Below, piece by piece: positions 31,560-37,903 of a stretch of 37,985 nt of DNA (position 1 is its first letter; each line of letters opens with the position of its first letter). The notes under the pieces are model-generated. The model was not told the DNA's origin and ran no database searches. It saw only the letters and a list, made by a program, of their open reading frames with translations. Source of the stretch: CALKUP01 sp964492735 (lineage in GTDB: Bacteria > Patescibacteriota > Patescibacteriia > UBA9570 > XYC2-FULL-38-9); contig CAZBLE010000008.1 in NCBI GenBank assembly GCA_964492735.1, forward strand, positions 1-37,985, written 5' to 3'. The position numbers and the translations under genes are program-made.

Positions 31560-32570
31560 TTATTTTTGAATAATCCAGCCGCGCGGTGTTTCGACAAGCC
31601 GCCCGTTCACAGCAAAGCCCGCAGCTTTTTTGTGTCCGCCACCACCAAAGGCTTGCGCGAGTTTACTGACGTCGATTTGCGGATTCGTTGTGCGGAAGCT
31701 GCCCTTAATGGTGTTTTCGTCTCTTTGTGTTAAGACCAAAATTACTTTTGCATCCGTTTCTTGATCAAGTGAATTTAAGAAATTGCTAATTCCTTCAGAC
31801 CCATCTGTGCCCGCCGCTGCCAAATCCTCTTGTGTGAGTACTGTGTAGACAAGGCCGTAAGGAGTTTGTTGTAAGCGCTCAAGTGCCTTGCCCCACATGC
31901 GGAGCGTTCCAAGCGAGCGATTGTTCATTGTGCGCTTGGAAAGGTCTGGTAGGTTCACACCCCGTTTTAGTAGACCTGCTGCTGCATCAACAGACGAGCC
32001 TGTCGTTGCGAGGTTCATGAAATGGCCAGTGTCGGTAATAAGACCAGTCAGTAAGCATTCAGATGATTTTTTGCTGAGTACCCCGCGCCATTGCAAGAGC
32101 CCGCTGACGATTTCGCAGGTTGATGATCCGTTACGCACAACTAAATTAATGTCACCATAATTTGTATTTGTTGCGTGATGATCAATATTAATAATATTGA
32201 ATGAATGCTGTGATTTGCGCAGCGCGTCAATGTAGTGCTGCACGCCGACATATCCAAGATCTCCGCCATCAAAGACCATGACTAAATCAAATTGCGCAAC
32301 ATCTGGAGACCAATGGTATTCATCATTCATCACCTTTTCTTTCCCAGGTAAAAATTCAAGTGACTCAGGAAGTGGATCAATACAAAAAACAGTATGCGGC
32401 TTTTGAATGGAATCTAAATAATGCGACATGCCAAGCGATGAGCCAGCTGTGTCCCCATCTGGCTTTTGATGCAGCACAAGCATGATGTGCTCACTGTTTT
32501 CGATCGCCTCAAAAATCGCAGTAGCAGTCGCGTCATCAAATAAAGTTGTTTCAGTGTTGTTATTTTGCAT
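31560..32570 (-). CDS. nrnA: DHH-family phosphoesterase, NrnA-like
   Basis: The 336-residue protein has VLHQKPDGDTAGSSLGM (metal-binding DxD), the name-giving IDHHATNTNYGD, ITDTGHF in the DHH domain, and the C-terminal DHHA1 substrate-binding motif FGGGGHKKAAGF. NrnA degrades short oligoribonucleotides and dephosphorylates 3'-phosphoadenosine 5'-phosphate; cyclic-dinucleotide phosphodiesterases share the fold. The infB-rbfA-nrnA order is a widespread bacterial arrangement and supports the assignment. Confidence 0.88.
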   Translation of the reverse strand: MQNNNTETTLFDDATATAIFEAIENSEHIMLVLHQKPDGDTAGSSLGMSHYLDSIQKPHTVFCIDPLPESLEFLPGKEKVMNDEYHWSPDVAQFDLVMVFDGGDLGYVGVQHYIDALRKSQHSFNIINIDHHATNTNYGDINLVVRNGSSTCEIVSGLLQWRGVLSKKSSECLLTGLITDTGHFMNLATTGSSVDAAAGLLKRGVNLPDLSKRTMNNRSLGTLRMWGKALERLQQTPYGLVYTVLTQEDLAAAGTDGSEGISNFLNSLDQETDAKVILVLTQRDENTIKGSFRTTNPQIDVSKLAQAFGGGGHKKAAGFAVNGRLVETPRGWIIQK

Positions 32571-32640
32571 AACAAAATACCCTATCGTTTTTTATCGACA
32601 CTGTCAATAATAACAAAAGAATCAATGGAAGCGCGTGGTG

Positions 32641-32985
32641 CTATTCTTCCTCGTGTTGTTCGTCTAAAATATCGTAAATTCGTTGTCCACGAATACCAGC
32701 TTCATCAAATTCAAAGCGAATCTTCGGTGTAAATTTCATTTTCAGTGCATTTGCGAGCGCTCGTTGAACGATGTGTTTTTGGCCCGCGAGTTTTTTCATT
32801 GTGGAAACGCGCTTGCCGTCTGGCAGTACCATTACAAACACCGTTGCAAATCGTAGGTCGCGTGATGTTTCTACTGAAAGAACAGTTACAAATGTATCGA
32901 GTGGTAATTCAACATCCCGACTCAAACTCTCCGCTACTTTTGAGCGAATTTGTTCGTTGACTTTGCGCATCCGATCAACAGCCAT
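32641..32985 (-). CDS. rbfA: Ribosome-binding factor A
   Basis: The 114-residue protein fits RbfA: MAVDRMRKVNEQIRSKVAES, VTVLSVETSRDLRFATVFVM, and RALANALKMKFTPKIRFEFDEA, the KH-like fold with the Ala-kinked helix. It helps 16S rRNA 5'-end maturation and release of late 30S intermediates. It starts 5 bases after the infB stop, so translation is likely coupled. Confidence 0.94.
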   Translation of the reverse strand: MAVDRMRKVNEQIRSKVAESLSRDVELPLDTFVTVLSVETSRDLRFATVFVMVLPDGKRVSTMKKLAGQKHIVQRALANALKMKFTPKIRFEFDEAGIRGQRIYDILDEQHEEE

Positions 32986-32990
32986 AGATA

Positions 32991-34970
32991 CTATGCGAGA
33001 GATCGAGTACTTTCTTCTGCTTGATATGCTTCGACCAAATCATTTTCTTGTAACACCAGCTCTGTATCAATACGCATTCCACATTCTGATCCTTTTCCAA
33101 CTTCCCCGACATTCTTTTTGTCTTTTTGTAGCTGACTCAAAACGCCTTCACCAATCTGTTCACCACCACGCATAATTTTGAGCGGCATATTTGGTTTCAT
33201 TGCCCCATCTTCAACACGACCACCGCAAATAGTGTAGGTTTGTTCTTTTTTGAATATTGCCAATAATTTGAGTGTACCAATTTTTGTGTAACTGATTTTC
33301 TTCGTTAACAATTTTTCAGTTTCTTCTTTTACGAAATCTAACAGTTGGTAGATGATATCAAATTCATGGAGTGCGATTCGTTCGTCTGATGAAAATTTCG
33401 TTGCACCAGATGTTGCGCCTACTTGAAATGCTAAGACAACAGCTCCAGCGGCTCGCGCGAGTGCAATGTCATTTTCTGTGACACTCCCGAGACCTTTTTG
33501 CAAAATACTCACACCAACTTCATCATCGCCGATCTCTTGTAGTGATGCAACAATAGCTTCTAATGAACCGAGCGTATCAGCACGCAACACAACAGGCAGC
33601 GTTGTCTTGTTGCGACTAGTTGCTTTTTGAGATTGTTGTTGCATGTTTGCAAACGTGTTGTATTGCTTCACTGCTTTCTTCAACGCTTTTTTGTCAGAAG
33701 AAACGCGCAAGACATCGCCGACAACAGGTGCGGATTTTAAACCAAGAACTTTTACAGGCATTGATGGCGGAGCTTGCTTAACCTCTGCTCCGTGCCAATC
33801 TTTGAGAGCGCGAACACGACCAACTGCTCCACCAATTTGAACAATGTCACCCATGTGCAATGTTCCGTTTTGTACTAATACAGTCGCAACCGGGCCAGTG
33901 TGTTTGTCGACGTGTGCTTCAATAATTGTACCAACCACTTCTCCATTTGGATTTGCAACAACTGTTTCTTGCTCCATGTCTGCAACAAGCAGTACGGTGT
34001 CGAGTAAGCCGTCGATGTTTTGGTTTGTTTTTGCACTCACAGGCACGCATACGACTGTTCCACCCCAATCTTCTGGAATCAAGTTGATTTCTGAAAGTTC
34101 TTTTTTGACACGATCAATGTCTGCTCCAGGTTTATCTGTTTTATTGATAGCAACGATAAATGGAATGCCGGCCTCTTGAATAATGTGCACTGCTTCAATT
34201 GTTTGTGGCTTGATGCCATCGTCAGCAGCAACAACTAAAATTGCGATATCTGCAACACGAGCTCCACGAGAGCGCATCATTGTAAATGCTTGATGCCCTG
34301 GAGTATCGATAAAAGTAATTTTGCGATTGTTTTTTTCTACTTGGTACGCACCAATGTGTTGAGTGATGCCACCACTTTCTCCAGCAGTAACAGATGTTTC
34401 TCGGATAGTATCAAGCAATGTGGTTTTTCCATGATCAACATGACCCATGATGACAATGACTGGTGGGCGTGCGACTAATGATTTCTTGTCTTCATTCGCA
34501 ACAACTTCATTGACTTGCGCACCTCGATCATCAACTGCTTGTTCCGCAGACTCTGTATCTTTTTTTGGACGAAAGCCAACTTCTTCAGCAATAATCGCAG
34601 CTGTTTCAAAATCAAGTGATTCATTAATTGAAGCCATGATTCCGTTACGTAATAAAATCGCCAAACAATCAGGAACTGTTTTTCCTAAACGCTCTGCAAA
34701 TTCTTTGACAGTAATTTTTTCTGGAATCAAGATGATTTTTTTCCCGTCTTCGGTCGCTTCCTCTTTAACAGTCTCAACGGTTTCATCGGAAAATAAACTC
34801 TTTTTCCGGTCTTGTTTGCGTTTTTCTTTAATCGCTTTGATGATTTTTACTGCAACAGCATCATCAATTTTAATCGCGCGTTCTCCAACATCAAAACCGA
34901 GCTGATTGACCAAAACAAAGAAGTCGTCTTTGGTCATTTTTAATTCACGGTACATCTCGGAGACATTCAT
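32991..34970 (-). CDS. infB: Translation initiation factor IF-2
   Basis: The 659-residue GTPase has two short IF2-N-like modules (1-50 and about 85-135), G1 GHVDHGKT (176-183), G3 DTPGH (222-226), G4 NKTD (276-279) and SAKT (G5). Beta-barrel domain II, domain III (TLGSLEAIVASLQEIG) and C-terminal domain IV (ICGGRVEDGAMKPNMPLKIM) that binds fMet-tRNA follow. The N-terminus is much shorter than in E. coli. It brings initiator tRNA to the 30S subunit and promotes subunit joining. It leads the infB-rbfA-nrnA-clpP run. Confidence 0.97.
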   Translation of the reverse strand: MNVSEMYRELKMTKDDFFVLVNQLGFDVGERAIKIDDAVAVKIIKAIKEKRKQDRKKSLFSDETVETVKEEATEDGKKIILIPEKITVKEFAERLGKTVPDCLAILLRNGIMASINESLDFETAAIIAEEVGFRPKKDTESAEQAVDDRGAQVNEVVANEDKKSLVARPPVIVIMGHVDHGKTTLLDTIRETSVTAGESGGITQHIGAYQVEKNNRKITFIDTPGHQAFTMMRSRGARVADIAILVVAADDGIKPQTIEAVHIIQEAGIPFIVAINKTDKPGADIDRVKKELSEINLIPEDWGGTVVCVPVSAKTNQNIDGLLDTVLLVADMEQETVVANPNGEVVGTIIEAHVDKHTGPVATVLVQNGTLHMGDIVQIGGAVGRVRALKDWHGAEVKQAPPSMPVKVLGLKSAPVVGDVLRVSSDKKALKKAVKQYNTFANMQQQSQKATSRNKTTLPVVLRADTLGSLEAIVASLQEIGDDEVGVSILQKGLGSVTENDIALARAAGAVVLAFQVGATSGATKFSSDERIALHEFDIIYQLLDFVKEETEKLLTKKISYTKIGTLKLLAIFKKEQTYTICGGRVEDGAMKPNMPLKIMRGGEQIGEGVLSQLQKDKKNVGEVGKGSECGMRIDTELVLQENDLVEAYQAEESTRSLA

Positions 34971-35004
34971 ATCTCACAAAAAATACCGTTTTTTTCGCCG
35001 TTTG

Positions 35005-35808
35005 TCAACCTTCAAGCAGAAGCGTGTCTTTTCCAACAACGCATGTGACTGCGTTTGAAATAACACTGACGTGACATGGGAGTGGAATTGCTACTCCATT
35101 ATCACCCGTCGCACTACTTGTTGCACTACGACTTTCAATGTACACCTCTGCTTCTTGAAAGCGACTTTCCTCTTCACGTTCCTGTTGTCCAAATAGTCGC
35201 TTGATGCTCATGTGAGTTGTTGTTACAACGTCCATTAAGGCATCGTGATAATTTCGTATTTTTGAACGCCCTTTTGTAAAAGAGTCTATTTTTCCAATGT
35301 TTTCAATACTAATCGTTGTTGCGCTGCCAGACTTTGCTCGAATTGACCATTCATCTCCATCTGTGTGCGTTATTCGTACGGCCGCATTTTCAGGCAGTGT
35401 AATGCCACCAAGAAGAAAGTGTGCTTGCTCCCCGCTTTCAATTTTTAAGAGATCAATTGTACGAGAAAGTCGGCGACTGAGAATTGGTGCGCATTCAATG
35501 CCGGTGGGTAGTCCAAGGAGCGTGCCTAGTGTTGATCGTTTCTGCAACGGAACGAAACCCAGTGTCAGTCCATGCTCGCGTGCGTAGGGTAGTAATTCAA
35601 AAAACGTTGCATCTGCGCCAACGATGACAATGGTTGTAATAGCTTGATCACCAAGAGCTTGTTCAATAATAACCGCAGGGTCTTTGAATGTAGATAAACG
35701 CTCTACTCGTCCGTGAATATCGTGCTGTACTATTGCGGATTCAAAAACGGGAATTGAAAAACCACCCTGCTGTTCTTGCGCTAGTTTGTCTAAAAAATAC
35801 AAATACAT
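35005..35808 (-). CDS. Diacylglycerol-kinase-like protein with altered nucleotide motif
   Basis: The 267-residue protein resembles the catalytic domain of the DAGK/YegS/LCB5 family: TTIVIVGADATFFELLPYAR, then LTLGFVPLQKRSTLGTLLGL and RTIDLLKIESGEQAHFLLGG. The family's GGDGT motif is GADAT here (64-68) and the usual GTGNDFA segment is replaced by QKRSTLG, so ATP binding and lipid kinase activity are doubtful. The second half is beta-rich, as in YegS. It lies 3 bases downstream of the bactofilin gene. It could be a non-catalytic membrane-lipid-associated protein or a kinase of divergent specificity. Confidence 0.6.
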   Translation of the reverse strand: MYLYFLDKLAQEQQGGFSIPVFESAIVQHDIHGRVERLSTFKDPAVIIEQALGDQAITTIVIVGADATFFELLPYAREHGLTLGFVPLQKRSTLGTLLGLPTGIECAPILSRRLSRTIDLLKIESGEQAHFLLGGITLPENAAVRITHTDGDEWSIRAKSGSATTISIENIGKIDSFTKGRSKIRNYHDALMDVVTTTHMSIKRLFGQQEREEESRFQEAEVYIESRSATSSATGDNGVAIPLPCHVSVISNAVTCVVGKDTLLLEG

Positions 35809-35811
35809 GTA

Positions 35812-36261
35812 TTAGTTTGTTGCCTTTTCCGCGGCTGTTGCTTGAGGTTGACTGCCTTTACCAATATGCATGTTTCCTTCAATTAAGGCGCCTGTTTCAA
35901 TTTTCACACTCGCTGCTTTTACATCTCCGCGTACAACAGCGCTACTTTCTAACACTAATGATTCGTTTGCTGTGATGTTGCCAGTAACAGTTCCTGCGAT
36001 TGCAATTGTTTTTCCAGTGAGCGTCGCTTCAATCTTCGCTTCTTTTCCAATGGTGATATCAGCCGTTGTTTCAATTGTCCCTTTTAATTCACCGTTTACT
36101 GTGATAGATTCCTTGCTTTTTATCGTTCCTTCTACAACAAGGGTCGCGCCAAACACTGTTTTGCTTGTCGTGCCCACTGTAGTTACTTGTGAGCGGCTGA
36201 CACTTGGTGTTGATTCTGTTGTTGTTTTCAGTGTTTCATCTTTTTGTGTGAAGAGTGCCAT
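35812..36261 (-). CDS. Bactofilin (polymer-forming cytoskeletal protein)
   Basis: The 149-residue protein has a disordered N-terminus (MALFTQKDETLKTTTES), then the bactofilin beta-helix core built from repeats such as VVEGTIKSKESITVNGELKG, TIGKEAKIEATLTGKTIAIA and SAVVRGDVKAASVKIETGAL, and a short polar tail. Bactofilins polymerise without nucleotide and scaffold cell-wall enzymes; a class A PBP is encoded at 16.4 kb. The ATG at 36261 is preferred because the upstream frame (to 36333) covers the promoter. It is co-directional with the diacylglycerol-kinase-like gene. Confidence 0.92.
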   Translation of the reverse strand: MALFTQKDETLKTTTESTPSVSRSQVTTVGTTSKTVFGATLVVEGTIKSKESITVNGELKGTIETTADITIGKEAKIEATLTGKTIAIAGTVTGNITANESLVLESSAVVRGDVKAASVKIETGALIEGNMHIGKGSQPQATAAEKATN

Positions 36262-36288
36262 AAAAATAGTATTCAATAGTATAGTTTC

Positions 36289-36317
36289 AAGGTACGAAGT
36301 TTTACGGCGATTGTCAA
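36289..36317 (-). promoter_or_regulatory. Promoter of the bactofilin operon
   Basis: On minus, TTGACA (36317-36312), 17 bases, TACCTT (36294-36289), 27 bases before the ATG at 36261. Confidence 0.6.
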
Positions 36318-36362
36318 AGTATTGGTTGCGCACAGGCTCATTTATCTATACAATAGGTTTAT

Positions 36363-36521
36363 ATGTTGCATTCAAAACAAGAATTACGAAAAGAATTGAT
36401 TTTTATCGGCATTTTAACAGCCGTGCTTATTGCCGGACTCGCTGCATTGTATGCGTATGATGTACAGGCAGGCGTTATTAACACTTGGTCACACTGGTTG
36501 TATACCAGGATCTTAGGATAG
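36363..36521 (+). CDS. Small single-span membrane protein, 52 residues
   Basis: The ORF starts MLHSKQELRKELIFIGILTA and has a basic N-terminus, one transmembrane helix (about 12-32, LIFIGILTAVLIAGLAALYAY) and a Trp-containing tail (INTWSHWLYTRILG). AGG lies 6 bases before the ATG, a weak ribosome-binding site. It is the first plus-strand gene after the long minus block and is 18 bases upstream of tRNA-Arg(CCU). No family is recognised. Confidence 0.6.
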   Translation: MLHSKQELRKELIFIGILTAVLIAGLAALYAYDVQAGVINTWSHWLYTRILG

Positions 36522-36539
36522 AAAAAACATTGTTTACCT

Positions 36540-36611
36540 GTCTCTGTAGTTTAATGGATAGAACAAGGCACTCCTAAGGCTTAGATAGAGGTTCGATTCC
36601 TCTCAGAGACA
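36540..36611 (+). tRNA. tRNA-Arg (anticodon CCU)
   Basis: The acceptor arms GTCTCTG/CAGAGAC and T arm AGAGGTTCGATTCCTCT fold; the anticodon loop CTCCTAA gives CCU (AGG). The base pair closing the anticodon loop is A-G (31-39), a mismatch. No CCA is encoded. Confidence 0.93.
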
Positions 36612-36648
36612 CATGTATGTATTTTTAGCAAAATAGCTTGTATAGAGC

Positions 36649-36772
36649 TTTTCCACACAGTTTTGCGTCGTAAAATGTAAAAATAGCAAAAGAATTAGCT
36701 AATGTTAGCTTTTTTAGTGATATTATTACTTATACACAGTTGCTGTGAATAAGTGTTCAACTATGTGCATAA
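36649..36772. other. Candidate replication origin: DnaA-box cluster with AT-rich element
   Basis: Perfect TTATNCACA boxes are TTATACACA (36730-36738, plus), TTATTCACA (36752-36744, minus) and TTATGCACA (36772-36764, minus); TTTTCCACA (36649-36657) fits TTWTNCACA. Between them 36661-36729 is strongly AT-rich and could unwind. It lies where coding direction switches (minus to the left, mostly plus to the right) and 28 bases before the first parS. The whole 36612-36827 interval has no gene. DnaA titration or regulation is the alternative to an origin. Confidence 0.6.
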
Positions 36773-36789
36773 GTAGTTGTTAGTCCGTA

Positions 36790-36807
36790 GAACAATTCAA
36801 ATTGTTC
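36790..36807. repeat. Inverted repeat fused to the first parS site
   Basis: GAACAATT-CA-AATTGTTC is a palindrome whose right arm is the left half of parS 1, so an extra half-site abuts the full site. Confidence 0.6.
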
Positions 36808-36821
36808 CACGTGGAACAATT
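36800..36821. other. parS site 1
   Basis: A perfect 22-bp palindrome with core TGTTCCACGTGGAACA at 36803-36818, identical to the ParB-binding site known from Pseudomonas and one base per arm from the Bacillus form. Confidence 0.88.
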
Positions 36822-36827
36822 GAGAGT

Positions 36828-37244
36828 CTAACTCTTTTTTAGAAGTGTAATGGCCTCTGTGACAATTCTTGCAGTGTCTTCAGGTAAGGCTTCTATTGAA
36901 CACCACATAACTTCATCACACTTTAGAGGTTCCATATTTACTGGCTCCCCGATCCATTCATGCGCTACAAATGCATGTGATACCCAGTGTTGATCTAATT
37001 CAGGCATAAGATGATCAATGTACCCAAGGTATTTTAGACTTTTGATTGTAACCCCAACCTCTTCCGCGGACTCTCTAATGATTGATGCTTCAACTGTTTC
37101 TTGGTTTTCAATCGCACCACCAGGAATAGACCACAGACCTTGATCGTTTCGAGTATTTTTAGAACGACGCATTAAAAATATCTCGTTCTTTTTGTTTAGT
37201 AATAAAATGGTAGATGAAATGCGTGGGAATTGATAGTCACTCAT
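36828..37244 (-). CDS. Nudix hydrolase
   Basis: The 138-residue protein has a perfect Nudix box at residues 43-65 (GAIENQETVEASII followed by RESAEEVGV; G-x5-E-x7-R-E-x2-E-E-x-G). The segment SSTILLLNKKNEIFLMRRSK is the preceding beta strand of the family, and WSIPGG gives the usual entry. Nudix enzymes hydrolyse nucleoside diphosphates linked to another group; the substrate is not evident (8-oxo-dGTP, sugar nucleotides or others). The ATG at 37244 is chosen; an apparent longer frame would translate parS 2, which lies in the leader. It sits among parS sites, with parS 1 just past the stop. Confidence 0.9.
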   Translation of the reverse strand: MSDYQFPRISSTILLLNKKNEIFLMRRSKNTRNDQGLWSIPGGAIENQETVEASIIRESAEEVGVTIKSLKYLGYIDHLMPELDQHWVSHAFVAHEWIGEPVNMEPLKCDEVMWCSIEALPEDTARIVTEAITLLKKS

Positions 37245-37266
37245 AGTCGTATTGTGTGGATTGGGC

Positions 37267-37288
37267 AATTGTTCCACGTGGAACAATT
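37267..37288. other. parS site 2
   Basis: A perfect 22-bp palindrome with core TGTTCCACGTGGAACA at 37270-37285, identical to site 1, in the leader of the Nudix gene. Confidence 0.88.
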
Positions 37289-37325
37289 TGTTGTTAGAGC
37301 TTTTGGTGGAATGGAAGATACGAAC

Positions 37326-37351
37326 AAAAAATGGCCCTAATGGACCATTTT
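37326..37351 (-). terminator. Terminator of the tiny Cys-rich transcription unit
   Basis: On minus, AAAATGGTCC-ATTA-GGGCCATTTT forms an uninterrupted stem (one T-G pair) with T residues at its end, 3 bases after the stop of the 13-codon ORF. Confidence 0.75.
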
Positions 37352-37354
37352 AGT

Positions 37355-37396
37355 TTATTTACCGCATGTGCAGTCTCCGCCGCATCCTTCTACCAT
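37355..37396 (-). CDS. 13-residue Cys-rich ORF (or leader of a small RNA)
   Basis: ATG to TAA encodes MVEGCGGDCTCGK, three Cys in 13 residues, a composition fit for metal binding. No Shine-Dalgarno sequence precedes it. A consensus promoter (37430-37458) and a terminator (37326-37351) delimit a transcript of about 100 bases around it. A small RNA without translation is the main alternative. No family is recognised. Confidence 0.4.
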   Translation of the reverse strand: MVEGCGGDCTCGK

Positions 37397-37429
37397 AAGA
37401 TTATATTTTAACAGTTATCTTCAATGACA

Positions 37430-37458
37430 AGTATAGCGGAGTTTAACCAAATTGTCAA
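37430..37458 (-). promoter_or_regulatory. Consensus promoter of the tiny transcription unit
   Basis: On minus: TTGACA (37458-37453), exactly 17 bases, TATACT (37435-37430). It is one of the strongest-looking promoters in the window and drives transcription toward 37326. Confidence 0.8.
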
Positions 37459-37478
37459 GTTTTCGAGCGTTTTTACGC

Positions 37479-37500
37479 AATTGTTCCACGTGGAACAATT
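37479..37500. other. parS site 3
   Basis: A perfect 22-bp palindrome with core TGTTCCACGTGGAACA at 37482-37497, between two divergent promoters (37430-37458 and 37508-37536). Confidence 0.88.
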
Positions 37501-37507
37501 TATCTCC

Positions 37508-37536
37508 TTGACCATTTTTTTTATTATTTATATAGT
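37508..37536 (+). promoter_or_regulatory. Promoter of the 52-residue membrane protein gene
   Basis: TTGACC (37508-37513), 17 bases, TATAGT (37531-37536), 36 bases before the ATG. It starts 8 bases to the right of parS 3. Confidence 0.75.
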
Positions 37537-37571
37537 TTTCTATAGCACGTTCCAGTGCAAAGGAGGTCGAC

Positions 37572-37730
37572 ATGAGCTTCATCTTGTTTGCGAATGTGTG
37601 CGGGGCCCTTTTTGTCACGGCTGTTTCTATCTATATGTGGAGGAAAAGGTTTTTGGGTTGGTACTTTATGGGACCAATTCTAACTCTACTGGCGTGGAAT
37701 CAGGTCTGGCAACTGATGTCAGGCGAGTAG
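37572..37730 (+). CDS. Small two-span membrane protein, 52 residues
   Basis: AAAGGAGG at 37559-37566 is a near-perfect ribosome-binding site 5 bases before the ATG. The protein MSFILFANVCGALFVTAVSI continues with YMWRKRFLGWYFMGPILTLL and AWNQVWQLMSGE: two hydrophobic helices joined by a basic turn (WRKR), a hairpin in the membrane. With its own promoter and a terminator at 37763-37806 it is a complete, apparently strongly expressed unit inside the parS cluster. I recognise no family; single-gene membrane hairpins include toxins, holin-like proteins and small regulators, but nothing here decides. Confidence 0.75.
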   Translation: MSFILFANVCGALFVTAVSIYMWRKRFLGWYFMGPILTLLAWNQVWQLMSGE

Positions 37731-37762
37731 CTCGAGGACTACGTATTTGCCGCATCTGTAAA

Positions 37763-37806
37763 CCGGCTTTTGTGGACGCGTTCATTAAAAGCCGGGCTTT
37801 GTTTAT
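37763..37806 (+). terminator. Terminator of the small membrane protein gene
   Basis: CCGGCTTTT (37763-37771) pairs perfectly with AAAAGCCGG (37787-37795) over a 15-base loop, followed by the T-rich GCTTTGTTTATT. Confidence 0.7.
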
Positions 37807-37879
37807 TATACGTACTTATTCTAGTGATTTGAGCTTACATACAACAGGTAAAAAAACAATAGCATAAAGTGAAGAGGTC

Positions 37880-37903
37880 AAATTGTTCCACGTGGAACAA
37901 TTT
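37880..37903. other. parS site 4
   Basis: Here the palindrome extends to 24 bp; the core TGTTCCACGTGGAACA is at 37884-37899. Beyond it, to the window end (37904-37985), nothing convincing is seen. Confidence 0.88.

Noticed and set aside
36697..36715. AGCTAA-TG-TTAGCT plus T run as terminator of tRNA-Arg(CCU)
   Set aside because: The stem is short and almost entirely A/T with a tiny loop, 85 bases past the tRNA; it is more likely part of the AT-rich unwinding element.
37244..37618. Several minus and plus ORFs containing the peptide FHVEQL or similar
   Set aside because: The peptide is only the translation of the parS palindrome (identical in both directions); the Nudix gene has a better start at 37244 and the other frames lack family or start signals.
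36800..37903. CRISPR-like array of regularly repeated units
   Set aside because: Repeats are perfect palindromes with irregular spacing of hundreds of bases and genes between them; they match parS. No CRISPR was seen elsewhere in the window.
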